A stretch of 64,000 nucleotides of DNA from Synechococcus sp. JA-2-3B'a(2-13) (GTDB lineage: Bacteria; Cyanobacteriota; Cyanobacteriia; Thermostichales; Thermostichaceae), in contig NC_007776.1 of NCBI RefSeq assembly GCF_000013225.1, forward strand, positions 1,983,501 to 2,047,500, in the 5' to 3' direction. Positions 8,346 to 18,250 of the stretch are shown here, one piece after another; within the stretch, counting starts at the first letter, position 1; every line of letters begins with the position of its first letter. Below the pieces are notes generated by a model, which searched no databases, was not told the DNA's origin, and saw nothing but the letters and a program-made list of their open reading frames with translations. Position numbers and translations under genes: made by a program.

Positions 8346-9039
8346 CGGTGCCGATCTCCAAGCGGGGGAGCGAACTTTCACGGCTCCGGCAAGCGCCAAG
8401 ATCCCTCAAGCCGGGCGCAGTTCTCACCATAGCAACAATTTTTGCGTCGGGCAGCGGGAGCTGTTGCAAGATAGAAGGCGGATCCCAGCCCAGCTCTCTG
8501 TAAAGGATGGCAAGGGCGGCACTTGGCTGCAGGGATCCAAACTTTGCTTTACCCAAAAACTGGGCCCTCAAGGCTCACGGCTCGCTGACGCAGTCGCGAC
8601 AGCTTGCGGAGCAGTAGGGAGCGGCTTTGTGCTATGCTGCCGGCAGCGGCAGGGTAGTCAACCGCTGCAGAAGCCCAACGGTTTAACGACTGGGTCAAAC
8701 CCAAACAAATAATAAATAAATAGTTTTGTAATAGTTTTTTGTTGTCTGCAACAACACCCTAGGGCAGGGGGAAGCCGCCTTGAAAAAGAAAACCACTGGG
8801 GAGACAAGCGCCGCTGTCGTAGAGGGGAAACCTTCTTGCGAAAGCGAGACGGAGTCCTTTACGGTAAGTGCTGTCACGGAACCAGTAACTGGAATCCTCG
8901 CCCTCTAGAGCAGGGAGCATGTCAATGGGGCAAAGCGGGGTCAGTACTGCCCGAGGGGAGCAAGGGGTTGGGTTCCAGGCACCTTTGGCAACCCTTGATT
9001 CATCATTATCTAGGAAATACTTGCTCTAAGGATCCGACC
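8346..9039. other. long divergent intergenic region upstream of gltA
   Basis: Nearly 700 bp with no supported gene. It contains a very AT-rich patch at about 8700-8745 (AAATAATAAATAAATAG), unusual in this GC-rich sequence and possibly part of a promoter. It also holds a full copy of the dispersed repeat at 8838-8857 and a partial one near 8583-8600. The frame of gltA stays open upstream to 8836, but nothing there resembles citrate synthase. Confidence 0.45.
8838..8857 (+). repeat. dispersed short repeat copy
   Basis: Reads GCGAAAGCGAGACGGAGTCC, one mismatch from the core, in the region upstream of gltA. Confidence 0.5.
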
Positions 9040-10176
9040 ATGGCGGATGGCGAATACAGACCAGGCTTGGAAGGCGTTCCGGCCACACGCTCCAACATTA
9101 GTTTTGTGGATGGCCAGGCGGGGATCCTGGAATATCGGGGCATCCCCATCGAGGAATTGACCGCCCACAGTACCTTTCTGGAGACAGCCTACTTGCTGAT
9201 CTTTGGAAAGCTGCCGACCCAATCGGAGCTGGACAACTTTGATCAGGCAATCCGCAGTCATCGACGGGTGAAATACCGCATCCGCGACATGATCAAGTCG
9301 TTTCCGGAGTCGGGCCACCCGATGGATGCTCTGCAAACCTGTGTGGCGGGCTTGGGGCTGTTTTACCCGCTGCGGGAGATGGATCCCGACTATGTGTTCG
9401 GCACCGTCACCCGCTTGCTCTCCAAGCTGCCGACCATGGTGGCCATGTTCCACCAGATGCGACAGGGCAATGATCCCATTCCCCCGGACGACAACCTGGA
9501 TCATGCTGCCAATTTCCTATACATGCTCTCGGGCAAGAAGCCGGATCCCTGGTTGGCCCGCATTTTTGACATCTGCCTGATCCTGCACGCCGAGCACACG
9601 GTCAATGCCTCTACGTTTGCCCTTCTGGTGAGCGCTTCCACGCTGGCTAACCCCTACAGCAGCCTGGCCACGGCGGTGGGTACCCTTTCGGGGCTGTTGC
9701 ACGGGGGGGCCAACCAACAGGTGATGATGCTGCTGCGGCAAATCGGCTCGGTGGAAAATGTGCGCTCGTTTATCGAGGAGAAGCTGGCCAAAAAACAGCG
9801 CATCATGGGCATGGGCCACCGAGTCTACAAGGTGAAGGATCCGCGGGCCACCATCCTGCAGCGGCTGGCCGAAGAGCTATTTGAGCGCTACGGCCACGAC
9901 AAGTACTACGACATTGCCCTGGAGGTGGAGCGGGTGTGTGAGGAGTTGTTAGGGCCGAAGGGGATCTACCCGAATGTGGACTTCTACTCAGGGTTGGTCT
10001 ACGCCAAGTTGGGGATCCCAGAAGATTTGTTTACACCGGTGTTTGCCATTGCCCGAGCGGCGGGTTGGCTGGCCCATTGGCGGGAGCAGTTGTCCGATAA
10101 TCGGCTTTTCCGACCCACCCAGGTGTACACAGGTGAACGCCAGCAACGCTACATCCCTATAGAAGAGCGGGGTTGA
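9040..10176 (+). CDS. gltA: citrate synthase
   Basis: A 378-residue type I-short citrate synthase that condenses acetyl-CoA and oxaloacetate at the entry of the TCA cycle. The catalytic histidines are in LLHGGANQ and GMGHRVYK and the aspartate in NVDFYSG. Its length matches the 370-390-residue bacterial/thermophile form. The ATG at 9040 gives the normal N-terminus (SNISFVDGQAGILEYRG). It is followed 67 bp later by the permease gene in the same direction. Confidence 0.95.
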   Translation: MADGEYRPGLEGVPATRSNISFVDGQAGILEYRGIPIEELTAHSTFLETAYLLIFGKLPTQSELDNFDQAIRSHRRVKYRIRDMIKSFPESGHPMDALQTCVAGLGLFYPLREMDPDYVFGTVTRLLSKLPTMVAMFHQMRQGNDPIPPDDNLDHAANFLYMLSGKKPDPWLARIFDICLILHAEHTVNASTFALLVSASTLANPYSSLATAVGTLSGLLHGGANQQVMMLLRQIGSVENVRSFIEEKLAKKQRIMGMGHRVYKVKDPRATILQRLAEELFERYGHDKYYDIALEVERVCEELLGPKGIYPNVDFYSGLVYAKLGIPEDLFTPVFAIARAAGWLAHWREQLSDNRLFRPTQVYTGERQQRYIPIEERG

Positions 10177-10243
10177 GAGCCGTTTGACAGGGCGCTGGGC
10201 CGGGATCCAAACTCAGTAAGGCCCAAGTCGTGCGTGAGGTGGT

Positions 10244-11311
10244 GTGTTGAGCCTCTTGGACTCTCCCCTTTGGCGAGACGGGTTCACCCTGTTTCTGAGC
10301 CTTGTGGTGCAGGCCATGCCATTTTTGCTGCTAGGGGTGTTTCTATCGGGGCTGCTGGCGGTGTTTGTCGAGGGATCCCAGTTGGCCCGTTTCCTGCCCA
10401 AAGGCAAAATCGGCAGCGCGGTGGCCGGTGGCGCTTTAGGATTCTTTTTCCCGGTGTGCGAGTGCGGCAACCTGCCGGTGGCCCGTCAACTGGTGATCAA
10501 AGGGATCCCACCCCACGTGGCGGTGGCCTTTCTGTTGGCGGCGCCGGTGTTTAACCCGGTGGTGATCTTTTCCACTTGGATTGCCTTTCGCTCCATGCCG
10601 GAGCTGGTGATCTACCGAGTTCTCTTTTCCTTTGGCATTGCGGTTGTCGTCGGCTTGATCTTCAGCCTGCAAAAGGATTTCCAGCCTCTGTTGCAGCCGT
10701 CAGTCTGGCGGGAGCTGCAGCGCAATTGCTCCCAAGAAGCTGATCCGAAGAACATCTCCCGCTCGCCGTTGTTGCAGGGGGGCACCTTCTGGATTGGATC
10801 CCAGGGCTATGCCCAAGGGGCCTCTGGCCGATCCCTGGCCACTTTACAAACGGCTGAAGATGTGTATCGCTCTGCTCTGGCCGCTGCGCCTTCTCCCTCC
10901 AGGCGACAAAAAGGAGTTCTCCTGCTGCAGACCTGGGCCAGGGAGATCCGCGAATTGGGATCCGTGCTCATCTTGGGCTCGGCGATGGCGGCCCTGATTC
11001 AAACGGTGATCCCGCGTTCGTTTGTGCTGGATTATGGCCAAGATGCATTGCTCTCAATCCTGATCATGATGGCCCTGGCCGGGATCATCTCCATCTGCTC
11101 GACAGTGGATGCCTTTTTCGCCCTCTCCTTTGCCGCCACCTTCACGCCGGGATCCCTGTTGGCTTTTATGGTGTTTGGGCCGATAGTAGACTTGAAAGCC
11201 ATAGGCTTGATGCTCACTCTGTTCAAGCCCCGCGCCATTTTCTACTTCGTGATCTTGGTCTTTCAGCTTACTCTGGTGGGAGCTTTAGCCATCAACTACT
11301 ATGGCAGTTAA
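10244..11311 (+). CDS. permease, YraQ/DUF318 (ArsP-like) family
   Basis: A 355-residue membrane protein with about eight helices in two halves separated by a soluble loop (about residues 140-235). The family hallmark CECGNLPVARQLVIKG is present in the first half and a related turn ICSTVDAFFALS in the second. Members include ArsP, an exporter of methylated trivalent arsenic; the substrate here is unknown. The GTG at 10244 starts directly before the first helix. No metalloregulator is adjacent. Confidence 0.82.
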   Translation: MLSLLDSPLWRDGFTLFLSLVVQAMPFLLLGVFLSGLLAVFVEGSQLARFLPKGKIGSAVAGGALGFFFPVCECGNLPVARQLVIKGIPPHVAVAFLLAAPVFNPVVIFSTWIAFRSMPELVIYRVLFSFGIAVVVGLIFSLQKDFQPLLQPSVWRELQRNCSQEADPKNISRSPLLQGGTFWIGSQGYAQGASGRSLATLQTAEDVYRSALAAAPSPSRRQKGVLLLQTWAREIRELGSVLILGSAMAALIQTVIPRSFVLDYGQDALLSILIMMALAGIISICSTVDAFFALSFAATFTPGSLLAFMVFGPIVDLKAIGLMLTLFKPRAIFYFVILVFQLTLVGALAINYYGS

Positions 11312-11666
11312 AGCGTTTGTTTGAACCTTTCTCCACAGGGACACCCTCTCCATCCACTCTCCGTCAAATATTCGTCAAATATAGTTGCTTCAGTTTAGGG
11401 TAAGACGCCTGGGCTTCTGATCGCGCCAGCGGGACGGAGTCCTTGAAAAGCCTTCCGGCTCGGTGCACTTTAAGTGTGGGTGCAGTGTCCTGCTTTAAAT
11501 CGAAATGACTATAGAAAGAGTTGCCTGGATAAGGTTTGTCACCAGAGGACTCTGCTCCCAGACGGTTGAGAACTCAGGTGTTACAGGTTTTATTGTAGTA
11601 AACTCAAGAAGGACGTAGTCTGGATTTCATAATTATCGCGACCCTATTTTTCAGCAGGACAAAGCT
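11312..11666. other. intergenic region with direct repeat
   Basis: 355 bp. A direct repeat CGTCAAATATT/CGTCAAATATA occupies 11362-11383, and a copy of the dispersed repeat lies at 11419-11444. The last 150 bp are comparatively AT-rich and likely hold the promoter of the DUF29 gene. No gene was recognised. Confidence 0.4.
11419..11444 (+). repeat. dispersed short repeat copy
   Basis: Best copy of the element on the plus strand: GATCGCGCC, core AGCGGGACGGAGTCC, then TT. Its left end overlaps a GATCGCG half-palindrome. Confidence 0.6.
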
Positions 11667-12101
11667 ATGAGCAATCTATACTCGACAGACTTTAACTTGT
11701 GGATTGACCGAACAACCCGGCTATTGCGGGAAAGGCGCTGGCATGAAATTGACCTAACACACTTAATTGAAGAGGTTGAGAATTTGGGTAAGAGCGAACG
11801 ACGAGGGATTACCAGTCAATTAACTCGCCTTCTGCTGCATCTGCTCAAGTGGCAATATCAACCTCAGCGCCGTTCAGATAGCTGGCTAGATTCCATTACA
11901 GATGCGCGAACCCAAATCGGATTGGCCATAGAAGATAGCCCTAGCCTAAAAGGTTATCTGGTAGAGCAACTTGAAGAGAGTTATCAACGGGCGCGCCGCC
12001 AAGCAGCCAGGCAAACGGGGATAGAAATCTCGACATTTCCAGATGTCTGTCCCTACTCTCCAGAGTTGGTGCTGGCAGAAGATTGGCTGCCGGAAGTTTG
12101 A
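11667..12101 (+). CDS. DUF29 domain protein
   Basis: A 144-residue protein spanning one DUF29 domain: DFNLWIDRTTRLLRERR at the N-terminus, LIEEVENLG, LLLHLLKWQYQP in the middle, and the C-terminal FPDVCPYS motif. DUF29 proteins are abundant in cyanobacteria and their function is unknown. It is a clear paralogue of the protein at 27330-27803. Its DNA is less GC-rich than its neighbours, hinting at transfer. It appears to be transcribed alone. Confidence 0.88.
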   Translation: MSNLYSTDFNLWIDRTTRLLRERRWHEIDLTHLIEEVENLGKSERRGITSQLTRLLLHLLKWQYQPQRRSDSWLDSITDARTQIGLAIEDSPSLKGYLVEQLEESYQRARRQAARQTGIEISTFPDVCPYSPELVLAEDWLPEV

Positions 12102-12259
12102 CAGTCCACACCACAAAGCATTTAACGGTGGACAGCATTCCCACAGTACTGACTGTAGAGCTTTGGACTGGTGTTGTCCTGCCCAGACAATCCATCAGGG
12201 ATTAAACATGGGCAATACAGATAGACCAAGGCCAATTGCTGTGCTACTGTTGCTATTCC

Positions 12260-13627
12260 TCAAGCAGAGGCGCGCTCCTGCCAGGTGCGCATCTTGCCCG
12301 GATTGAGCAGGCCATAGGGATCCACTTCTTCTTTAAAACGAATCTGGCGCGGATCCATCACTTTGCGCCCGCCGTCTTCGATGATGAAAGTGTGGGGGTT
12401 GGCAATAAATACTCCCTGCTCTTCGTGGTAGCGCATGATCTCGTTCAGGCGCTCTTCGGTGGTAAAGCGGACAATTTGCAGGCCGACGGGGGTAGCTTGC
12501 CCGTTGATGCGAATCCACTCCAGGTGCATCAGCACTTCGTCGCCAAAATACTCGTACATGTGCTGCACCAGCTTCAGCTCCCGATCGGCAGGAAAAGCCG
12601 ATTGTAAATAAGTCAGGCTGGGATCCACGCTGCGGCAGTGCAAAGTGGTGTGGTTCCAAGAAAATTCCCCCAGCGAGATCCCCTTGCTGGCCTCCTGGGC
12701 CGTTTTGTTGTAAACCACTTGGCCCCCATGTTCCCGGACAAGCTCCAACAGCGGCTCCAGGCTGCATTCGGCCACCATCAACAGGGCCACAGCGGATCCT
12801 TCTGGCAAATGACCCCGCAGCGGTGCAAAGTAGCTGGGGATCGGCCAAGCGTGCAGGCTGATCATCTTCTTGATGATCCCATCCGCATCGCCCAGGGCCT
12901 GGCCAAAATGGGCACAGGGCATAAACCCTCCTGCGGGGGGAAAAGCCACCACCAGCTCTGCCCAAGGGTAAGCAGGCGCCAGCGGGATCTCCACCTCGGT
13001 GATGATCCCATTGAGGCCCCAGGCATGGCTCACTTGGAACACCTCGTCTCCCCGCAGCTCCAGCACCCGCGGCTCTTCCTCCAGGGTGACCACCCGCAAA
13101 CCCAAGATGTTGCCGCGATCCCGCAGTTGGCCGTAGGTCACAGAGCCAATGCCGCCGCTGCCGCCGGCAATGAACCCCCCGATGGTGGCCGTGCGATAGG
13201 TGGAAGGAGCCATGCGGATCTCCCAGCCCATCTCCCGGGTGTGTTTGTCGATGGCCATCAACTTGGCCCCCGCCTGCACCCGCGCCAAGCCCGGCTTTGC
13301 CCAAAGCACCTGGTTGAGCTTGCCCATGTCCAGGATCACACCCCCGGCCAGCGGGATACATTGGCCGTAATTACCGGTACCGGCACCGCGCACCGTAACC
13401 GGGATCCGCAGCCTGGCACAGGCCGCTGCCACCCGCATCACCTCGGCCTCATCGGCGGGGCGCACCACCAAATCTCCCCGCTTGTCGCTCAGTTGTCGGC
13501 TCAGCACGGGGCTGTAGTGGTAAAAATCCAACGACAACTTGGCCACCTGAGCCGGATCAGTGATGATCTCAATACCCTCTAAGTCAGAAGGCAAAGCCTG
13601 CAGCTTGTCAGGAGCGGCAACGATCAT
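12260..13627 (-). CDS. FAD-binding oxidoreductase, GlcD/D-lactate dehydrogenase type
   Basis: A 455-residue PCMH-type FAD protein. Residues about 50-220 form the FAD-binding domain (VRGAGTGNYGQCIPLAGG, GGFIAGGSGGIGSVTYG) and the C-terminal part is the substrate domain. Related enzymes oxidise glycolate, D-lactate or other 2-hydroxy acids. In a cyanobacterium glycolate dehydrogenase is one candidate, but the sequence does not fix the substrate. No iron-sulfur partner gene (GlcF) is next to it. The ETF genes at 48.7-50.8 kb could in principle accept its electrons; this is speculative. Confidence 0.82.
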   Translation of the reverse strand: MIVAAPDKLQALPSDLEGIEIITDPAQVAKLSLDFYHYSPVLSRQLSDKRGDLVVRPADEAEVMRVAAACARLRIPVTVRGAGTGNYGQCIPLAGGVILDMGKLNQVLWAKPGLARVQAGAKLMAIDKHTREMGWEIRMAPSTYRTATIGGFIAGGSGGIGSVTYGQLRDRGNILGLRVVTLEEEPRVLELRGDEVFQVSHAWGLNGIITEVEIPLAPAYPWAELVVAFPPAGGFMPCAHFGQALGDADGIIKKMISLHAWPIPSYFAPLRGHLPEGSAVALLMVAECSLEPLLELVREHGGQVVYNKTAQEASKGISLGEFSWNHTTLHCRSVDPSLTYLQSAFPADRELKLVQHMYEYFGDEVLMHLEWIRINGQATPVGLQIVRFTTEERLNEIMRYHEEQGVFIANPHTFIIEDGGRKVMDPRQIRFKEEVDPYGLLNPGKMRTWQERASA

Positions 13628-13739
13628 AGGTATCCGTATTTGGGTGCAACGGTTCTTCAGACTCCATCATCGGCAGAAATTGCCTGCAAAAGGGTTTGCC
13701 GAGAACAGTATGGGAAGGATCCCTGTCCGGCCAGGTCGA

Positions 13740-14537
13740 TTAGCCGAAGCGGCCCTCCACATAATCTCTTGTGGCTTGCTTGGTGGGGCTGTTGAAGATG
13801 ACTTCAGTTCTGTCAAATTCAATCAGCTCGCCCACACGGTTGGATCCCACCAGCTCCACGCTGAAGAAAGCCGTCATATCCGAGACGCGGCTGGCCTGCT
13901 GCATGTTGTGGGTGACGATGATGATGGTATATTCCTCCTCCAGCTCCTTCATCAGCTCTTCGATACGGCGGGTGGAAATGGGATCCAGTGCCGAACAGGG
14001 CTCATCCATCAAAATCACATCCGGCTGTACCGCCAGAGCGCGGGCAATACACAAGCGCTGCTGCTGCCCTCCCGACAGCGACTGACCATTTTCTTTCAAC
14101 TTGTCTTTGACTTCATCCCAGAGGGCAGCCCGTTTCAGCGAGGTTTCCACCACCTCGTCCAAGTCTACCTTCATCCCCAGCACCCGCGGGCCGTAGGCCA
14201 CGTTGTCGTAAATGCTTTTGGGGAAGGGATTGGGTCTTTGGAAGACCATGCCGATACGCCGCCGCACCGCCACCGGATCGACCTCTTTGGCGTAGAGATC
14301 CTTGCCGTGGTAGGTGAGCTTGCCCTCTACACGAGCACCGGGGATCAAATCGTTGGTGCGGTTGAAGCAACGTAGGATCGTGCTTTTGCCACAGCCGGAA
14401 GGGCCGATAAACGCAGTAATCTGTCGGGCTGGGATGTCCAGAGTAACATTTTTTACCGCCAGATTGGAGCCATAGTAGACATTCAGGTTCTCGGTCCTGA
14501 AAACGTAAGAGGTCTGGTTAAGAGATTGAGTTTGCAT
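13740..14537 (-). CDS. pstB: phosphate ABC transporter ATP-binding protein
   Basis: A 265-residue ATPase of the high-affinity phosphate importer. It has Walker [10 protein letters not shown], the PstB-typical insert [12 protein letters not shown], signature [16 protein letters not shown] and Walker [14 protein letters not shown]. The ATG at 14537 ([10 protein letters not shown]) gives the normal PstB length; the frame is open 16 codons further. It is the last gene of the pstS-C-A-B unit. No phoU follows. Confidence 0.95.
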   Translation of the reverse strand: MQTQSLNQTSYVFRTENLNVYYGSNLAVKNVTLDIPARQITAFIGPSGCGKSTILRCFNRTNDLIPGARVEGKLTYHGKDLYAKEVDPVAVRRRIGMVFQRPNPFPKSIYDNVAYGPRVLGMKVDLDEVVETSLKRAALWDEVKDKLKENGQSLSGGQQQRLCIARALAVQPDVILMDEPCSALDPISTRRIEELMKELEEEYTIIIVTHNMQQASRVSDMTAFFSVELVGSNRVGELIEFDRTEVIFNSPTKQATRDYVEGRFG

Positions 14538-14607
14538 GGCAGCACTCACAAAAAGAGCTAGAGTTCGACGAAGAGTTCGATTCAAGACTTTGTTGAGAAT
14601 CCTCAGG

Positions 14608-15501
14608 CTATTTCCTGGTCTTGTACACCAAAAAGCGAGCGGTCAAGCTGGCCGCCAAAACAATGGCTAACAAAACCAAAGCGCCCGCCCAAGCCAGCTC
14701 CTGCTGCACCCTGTAGGGAATGATGGAGAAAAAGTAGACCATCACCGGCAAGGTAGCCACCGGGCCAAAGAGATTAGTAGACCAGAAATTGTTGTTGAAG
14801 GCGGTAAAGAGCAGAGGTGCAGCCTCGCCTGCCGCTCGGGCCAAAGCCAGGATTAGCCCGGTTACGATGGCCGGTGCCGCTGCCGGCAAAACAACGCGCA
14901 TTGTGGTCTGAAAGCGATTTGAGCCCAGGCCAAGGGAAGCCAAGCGCATGTCGGGCGAAACCAGCAGCAACGCCTCCTCGGTGGAGCGGATGACAATCGG
15001 CAGCATCAGCACGCCAAAAGCCACCCCTCCCGAGAAAGCCGAAAAGCCGGATCCCCTCACCACCACAGCATAGGCAAACAGGCCGCAGAGAATGGCCGGT
15101 ACCCCCGTGAGCACATTGCAGGAAAACTTAACCAGATAAGCCAAGCGGGTGCCGCGACCGAATTCAGACAAGTACACTGCCGCCAAGATGCCGAAGGGAA
15201 AGCTCAAAGCCGCCCCCGTAGCCAGCACCATTAAATTGCCGACAATTGCGTGACCAAAGCCCCCTTCCGCCAGGCCAGGGGCAGGGTAGCGGGTCTGGGT
15301 GAGGACATCCCAATTTATCCGCTGGATGCCTTCCTTGCCCACATCCCACAGCACCCAAGATAGGGAAGCTATGATCACCGCCACAAAGAGGCCACTCAGC
15401 AGGGTTAGGACAATGCCTGTGTAATTGCGGACAGGGGCAATGGCGGCACGAGTAATGTCGATGTCAACCTTCTCAGGGGCAAGCTGTGCTGAGTCGGACA
15501 T
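14608..15501 (-). CDS. pstA: phosphate ABC transporter permease
   Basis: A 297-residue inner-membrane permease with six predicted helices. The coupling-helix motif that contacts PstB ([19 protein letters not shown]) matches the EAA motif of PstA. The length is typical. It lies 38 bp after pstC and 70 bp before pstB in the same direction. Confidence 0.95.
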   Translation of the reverse strand: MSDSAQLAPEKVDIDITRAAIAPVRNYTGIVLTLLSGLFVAVIIASLSWVLWDVGKEGIQRINWDVLTQTRYPAPGLAEGGFGHAIVGNLMVLATGAALSFPFGILAAVYLSEFGRGTRLAYLVKFSCNVLTGVPAILCGLFAYAVVVRGSGFSAFSGGVAFGVLMLPIVIRSTEEALLLVSPDMRLASLGLGSNRFQTTMRVVLPAAAPAIVTGLILALARAAGEAAPLLFTAFNNNFWSTNLFGPVATLPVMVYFFSIIPYRVQQELAWAGALVLLAIVLAASLTARFLVYKTRK

Positions 15502-15539
15502 GATAACAGTGCTCCTTCATCTTCTTTCTGCTTCCCAAG

Positions 15540-16523
15540 TTACTGCTCCAAGTTTTGAAACTTGCGGATGATGATCTCGGCAACAATGTTGACCAATAAC
15601 GTCAGCACCATCAGCACCACGCCGGCATACATGAGAGCCGAAACCTGCAAGCGTCCTGCCTCGCCAAACTGAGAGGCAATCAAGCCAGTAATGGTGGATC
15701 CCGGCTGCATTAGGGAGATATTGATGCGGTTGGCGTTGCCGGAAAGCATGGCCGCCACCATGGTCTCTCCCAGGGCCCGTCCCAGCGCCAGCATGATCGA
15801 GCTGACAATGCCCGACAGGCCGGCAGGGATCATCACCGTTAAGAGGGTCTCCCAGCGGGTTGCCCCCAGAGCCAAAGCGCCCTCTTTTAGGCTGCGTGGT
15901 AGAGATTCAAAGGTACTGCGGGTAATGGAGATGATGATGGGAGAGATCATGATCCCCAGCACCATAGCCACTATCAACAAGCTGGGCCCCCGCGGAGCCG
16001 GGCCACCCAAGAAAGGGATCCAACCCAGCGTCTGGTTAATGGCTCGAAAGATGGGCCGCACTGCTGGAATCAGCACAAAGATCCCCCATAGCCCCAGCAC
16101 CACACTGGGAGTGGCCACGATCAGCTCAATGGCAAAGCCAATCGGCTCCGTTACCCACTTGGGGGCAAAACCTTCCGTCAGGAAGATGGCAGTGCCAATG
16201 CCCAGAGGGATGGCAAAAATCAAAGCCACCAGAGAGGTTACCAAACTGCCATAAATCTGTGGTAGCACCCCGTAGATGTTTTCCACCGGGTTCCAGCGGG
16301 CAGTAACCAGGAAGCCCAAGCCAAACTGCTGAATCGCCAGCAGAGCCGCTTCGGTGGTTTGAAGAATCACCCAGATGAGGATAATGCCGGCAAACCCTGC
16401 CAAGGCCAGCGTCAGGCGGACAAAGCCCACATCAACAGCCCGAGACAGGCTCGCCTTTTTCTCAATGTCAACATCGATATCCGGGTTTGGTGGTGAACCA
16501 TAACCCGTAGCCGCTGAAGTCAT
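15540..16523 (-). CDS. pstC: phosphate ABC transporter permease
   Basis: A 327-residue permease. It has six predicted helices, an EAA-type loop (PRSLKEGALALGATRWET) and the ALGRALGETMVAAMLSGN motif characteristic of PstC. The basic and acidic N-terminal 30 residues are cytoplasmic. It forms the phosphate channel together with PstA. Confidence 0.95.
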   Translation of the reverse strand: MTSAATGYGSPPNPDIDVDIEKKASLSRAVDVGFVRLTLALAGFAGIILIWVILQTTEAALLAIQQFGLGFLVTARWNPVENIYGVLPQIYGSLVTSLVALIFAIPLGIGTAIFLTEGFAPKWVTEPIGFAIELIVATPSVVLGLWGIFVLIPAVRPIFRAINQTLGWIPFLGGPAPRGPSLLIVAMVLGIMISPIIISITRSTFESLPRSLKEGALALGATRWETLLTVMIPAGLSGIVSSIMLALGRALGETMVAAMLSGNANRINISLMQPGSTITGLIASQFGEAGRLQVSALMYAGVVLMVLTLLVNIVAEIIIRKFQNLEQ

Positions 16524-16636
16524 AGCCTCTCTCCCATGATCATCTTCGGTTCAAAATCTTTCCTAAAAATCCCACCGTGCAAGGTAACCCCAGCAGCCGA
16601 CCGAGAAAGCCTCACCTGCCTCCTCAGCCGGCCACC

Positions 16637-16656
16637 AGCTCCACTCTAGTGGAGTT
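16637..16656 (-). terminator. pstS-pstC intercistronic hairpin
   Basis: An inverted repeat (AGCTCCAC, loop TCTA, GTGGAGTT) with an 8-bp stem including one wobble, 16 bp after the pstS stop. It lacks a T tract, so it more likely stabilises the pstS message or attenuates read-through into pstC than terminates fully. Confidence 0.4.
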
Positions 16657-16671
16657 CAGGCTGCAACCCAG

Positions 16672-17733
16672 TCATCGCACCGCATTGGGGTTAACGGTGA
16701 TGGCATCCAGCTCTGCAAAGATCCGCTGGATAGCCGCCTCAGGCATAGGGATGTAGTCCAGCTCCTTGGTGATGGCTTGACCCTCTGGCCCCTGGGTCCA
16801 CTTCAGAGCCTCCACCAGCTTGGTCAGCTTCTGCTGATCGGGATACTCGCGGTACAGCATCACCCAGAACAAGCCCACGATTGGGTAGTCATTTGGCCCT
16901 TCAGGGTCGGGCACCAACAGCGCAAAGTTATCAGGAATGGGAGCATCCAGCGCCGAGGTAGCTGCCTCAGTCGAGAACTCAACAATGTTGCCCGCTTTGT
17001 TTTCCAAGCGAGCAGTGGCCATCTTTTCCAGCTTGGCATAGGACTGGTTCACGTAGCCAATTGCCCCTGGCTCCTGCTTGATGGTGGCGGCTACGCCCTC
17101 ATTCCCTTGGGCTCCAATGCCAACAGGCCACTCGACAGAAGTACCAGCACCGGCTGTCCAATTAGGGCAGACAGTTCTGATGTGGTTGGTGAACACAAAG
17201 GTAGTCCCAGAACCATCAGAGCGGTGTACCCAGGTGATGTCCAGGGGTGGCAGCTTGTTTGCTATGCGTGGGTTCTCGGCCTTGATGCGAATGTCGTCCC
17301 AGCGAGTGATCTCGCCGGTCACGATGCCGCAGTAGGTTTTCCGCTTCAGGATGAGCTCTCCGTCTTCAATGCCGGGCAGGTTATAGGCAAACTCGATGGA
17401 CCCTCCCGCCATAGGCAACTGTAGGGGCTCATAGCGGTATTTAGCTCGGAAGCTTTCCAGGCGAGCACCGGAGAAAGGCGCCTCGGAAGCGCCGAAGTCC
17501 ACAGTGCCATTGATCACCTGCTCTAGGCCAGCACCACTACCGACAGACTGATAGCTGACTTGCACAGTGGGGTCTACGGTGCGGTTGTAGGCGTCAAACC
17601 AACGTTGCAGCAAAGGAGCCGCAAAGGTCGCGCCCGCCCCGGAGATTTGCACGGTTTGGGCTTGAGCCGAGGTCGCTGTTAGAAATCCTACTGTTAGAGC
17701 GGTGAGGGAGAAAGCAGAAAGCAGGGTTCGCAT
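16672..17733 (-). CDS. pstS: periplasmic phosphate-binding protein
   Basis: A 353-residue substrate-binding protein. Residues 1-25 are a signal peptide ending ATSAQA. The PstS signatures ISGAGATFAAPLLQRW, NGTVDFGASEAPF and the phosphate-contacting RSDGSGTTFVFT are intact. It binds phosphate outside the inner membrane and delivers it to PstCA. A run of 11-bp repeats upstream (17765-17819) indicates control by the phosphate two-component system. Confidence 0.95.
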   Translation of the reverse strand: MRTLLSAFSLTALTVGFLTATSAQAQTVQISGAGATFAAPLLQRWFDAYNRTVDPTVQVSYQSVGSGAGLEQVINGTVDFGASEAPFSGARLESFRAKYRYEPLQLPMAGGSIEFAYNLPGIEDGELILKRKTYCGIVTGEITRWDDIRIKAENPRIANKLPPLDITWVHRSDGSGTTFVFTNHIRTVCPNWTAGAGTSVEWPVGIGAQGNEGVAATIKQEPGAIGYVNQSYAKLEKMATARLENKAGNIVEFSTEAATSALDAPIPDNFALLVPDPEGPNDYPIVGLFWVMLYREYPDQQKLTKLVEALKWTQGPEGQAITKELDYIPMPEAAIQRIFAELDAITVNPNAVR

Positions 17734-17764
17734 AGGTAATATCTGTGGCGAATCAACATTTTCA

Positions 17765-17819
17765 ACCCTATAACCTCAAAGTTAACAGAGGGATATCTAA
17801 AGGTTAACTTTGGGTTAAG
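17765..17819 (-). promoter_or_regulatory. Pho box: five 11-bp units upstream of pstS
   Basis: Read on the minus strand from 17819, five consecutive 11-bp units start CTTAACC, GTTAACC, GATATCC, GTTAACT and GGTTATA. The first, second and fourth match the PHO-box half-site well; the fifth is weak. The array ends 32-43 bp before the pstS start. Spacing and sequence are those of PhoB/SphR sites. Confidence 0.75.
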
Positions 17820-17917
17820 TCAAGAGAAAAAATCGATATTTTTGAGTGTGCTGGCTCGTTTCCAAACCTTGATTTTCCATCTGGTGGTTTTGGCCAGTTT
17901 GGATTTCAGCAAAATCA

Positions 17918-17938
17918 GGATCCTGGAGCCCAGGATCC
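17918..17938 (-). terminator. perfect 9-bp hairpin between pyrB and pstS
   Basis: GGATCCTGG and CCAGGATCC flank an AGC loop, and in the minus direction the stem is followed by TGATTTTGC. It lies in the 517-bp gap (17734-18250) between the end of pyrB and the pst promoter and is the only terminator-like structure there. It also contains two GGATCC sites, so it may be a by-product of that abundant palindrome. The rest of the gap shows no gene. Confidence 0.4.
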
Positions 17939-18250
17939 GCGAAAAGGTCTAGCTGCTGAACTTCTATCTCATTTGACAACCAATCAAACGGACACAACTT
18001 GAATAAGAGCTAAGCTGGGACGGCTGCAAAAAAACTCGATCCAGATCCAAGATGTGTAAAATTTGAGACAAAGATGTTGCTCACCTCTCGGCAAGCTTGG
18101 ACATGATTTCAGCAGGGCGGGAAAAGCTCTGGCCAGAGCTTCTTCCGACTTTTGACAGTTTTGACAGAGAGAATTAGCTAGGAGATGGACTTCAACACTC
18201 CAGACGTGGGGCAGCTCTACATGTTCCCCGAGCAGAGAAAGATCTGGGCT

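Noticed and set aside
8836..9039. Upstream extension of the citrate synthase frame
   Set aside because: The 68 codons do not resemble citrate synthase and include a dispersed repeat; the ATG at 9040 gives the normal N-terminus.
17815..17997. 60-codon minus-strand frame upstream of pstS
   Set aside because: It runs through a hairpin and into the Pho box; composition and context fit a regulatory region.
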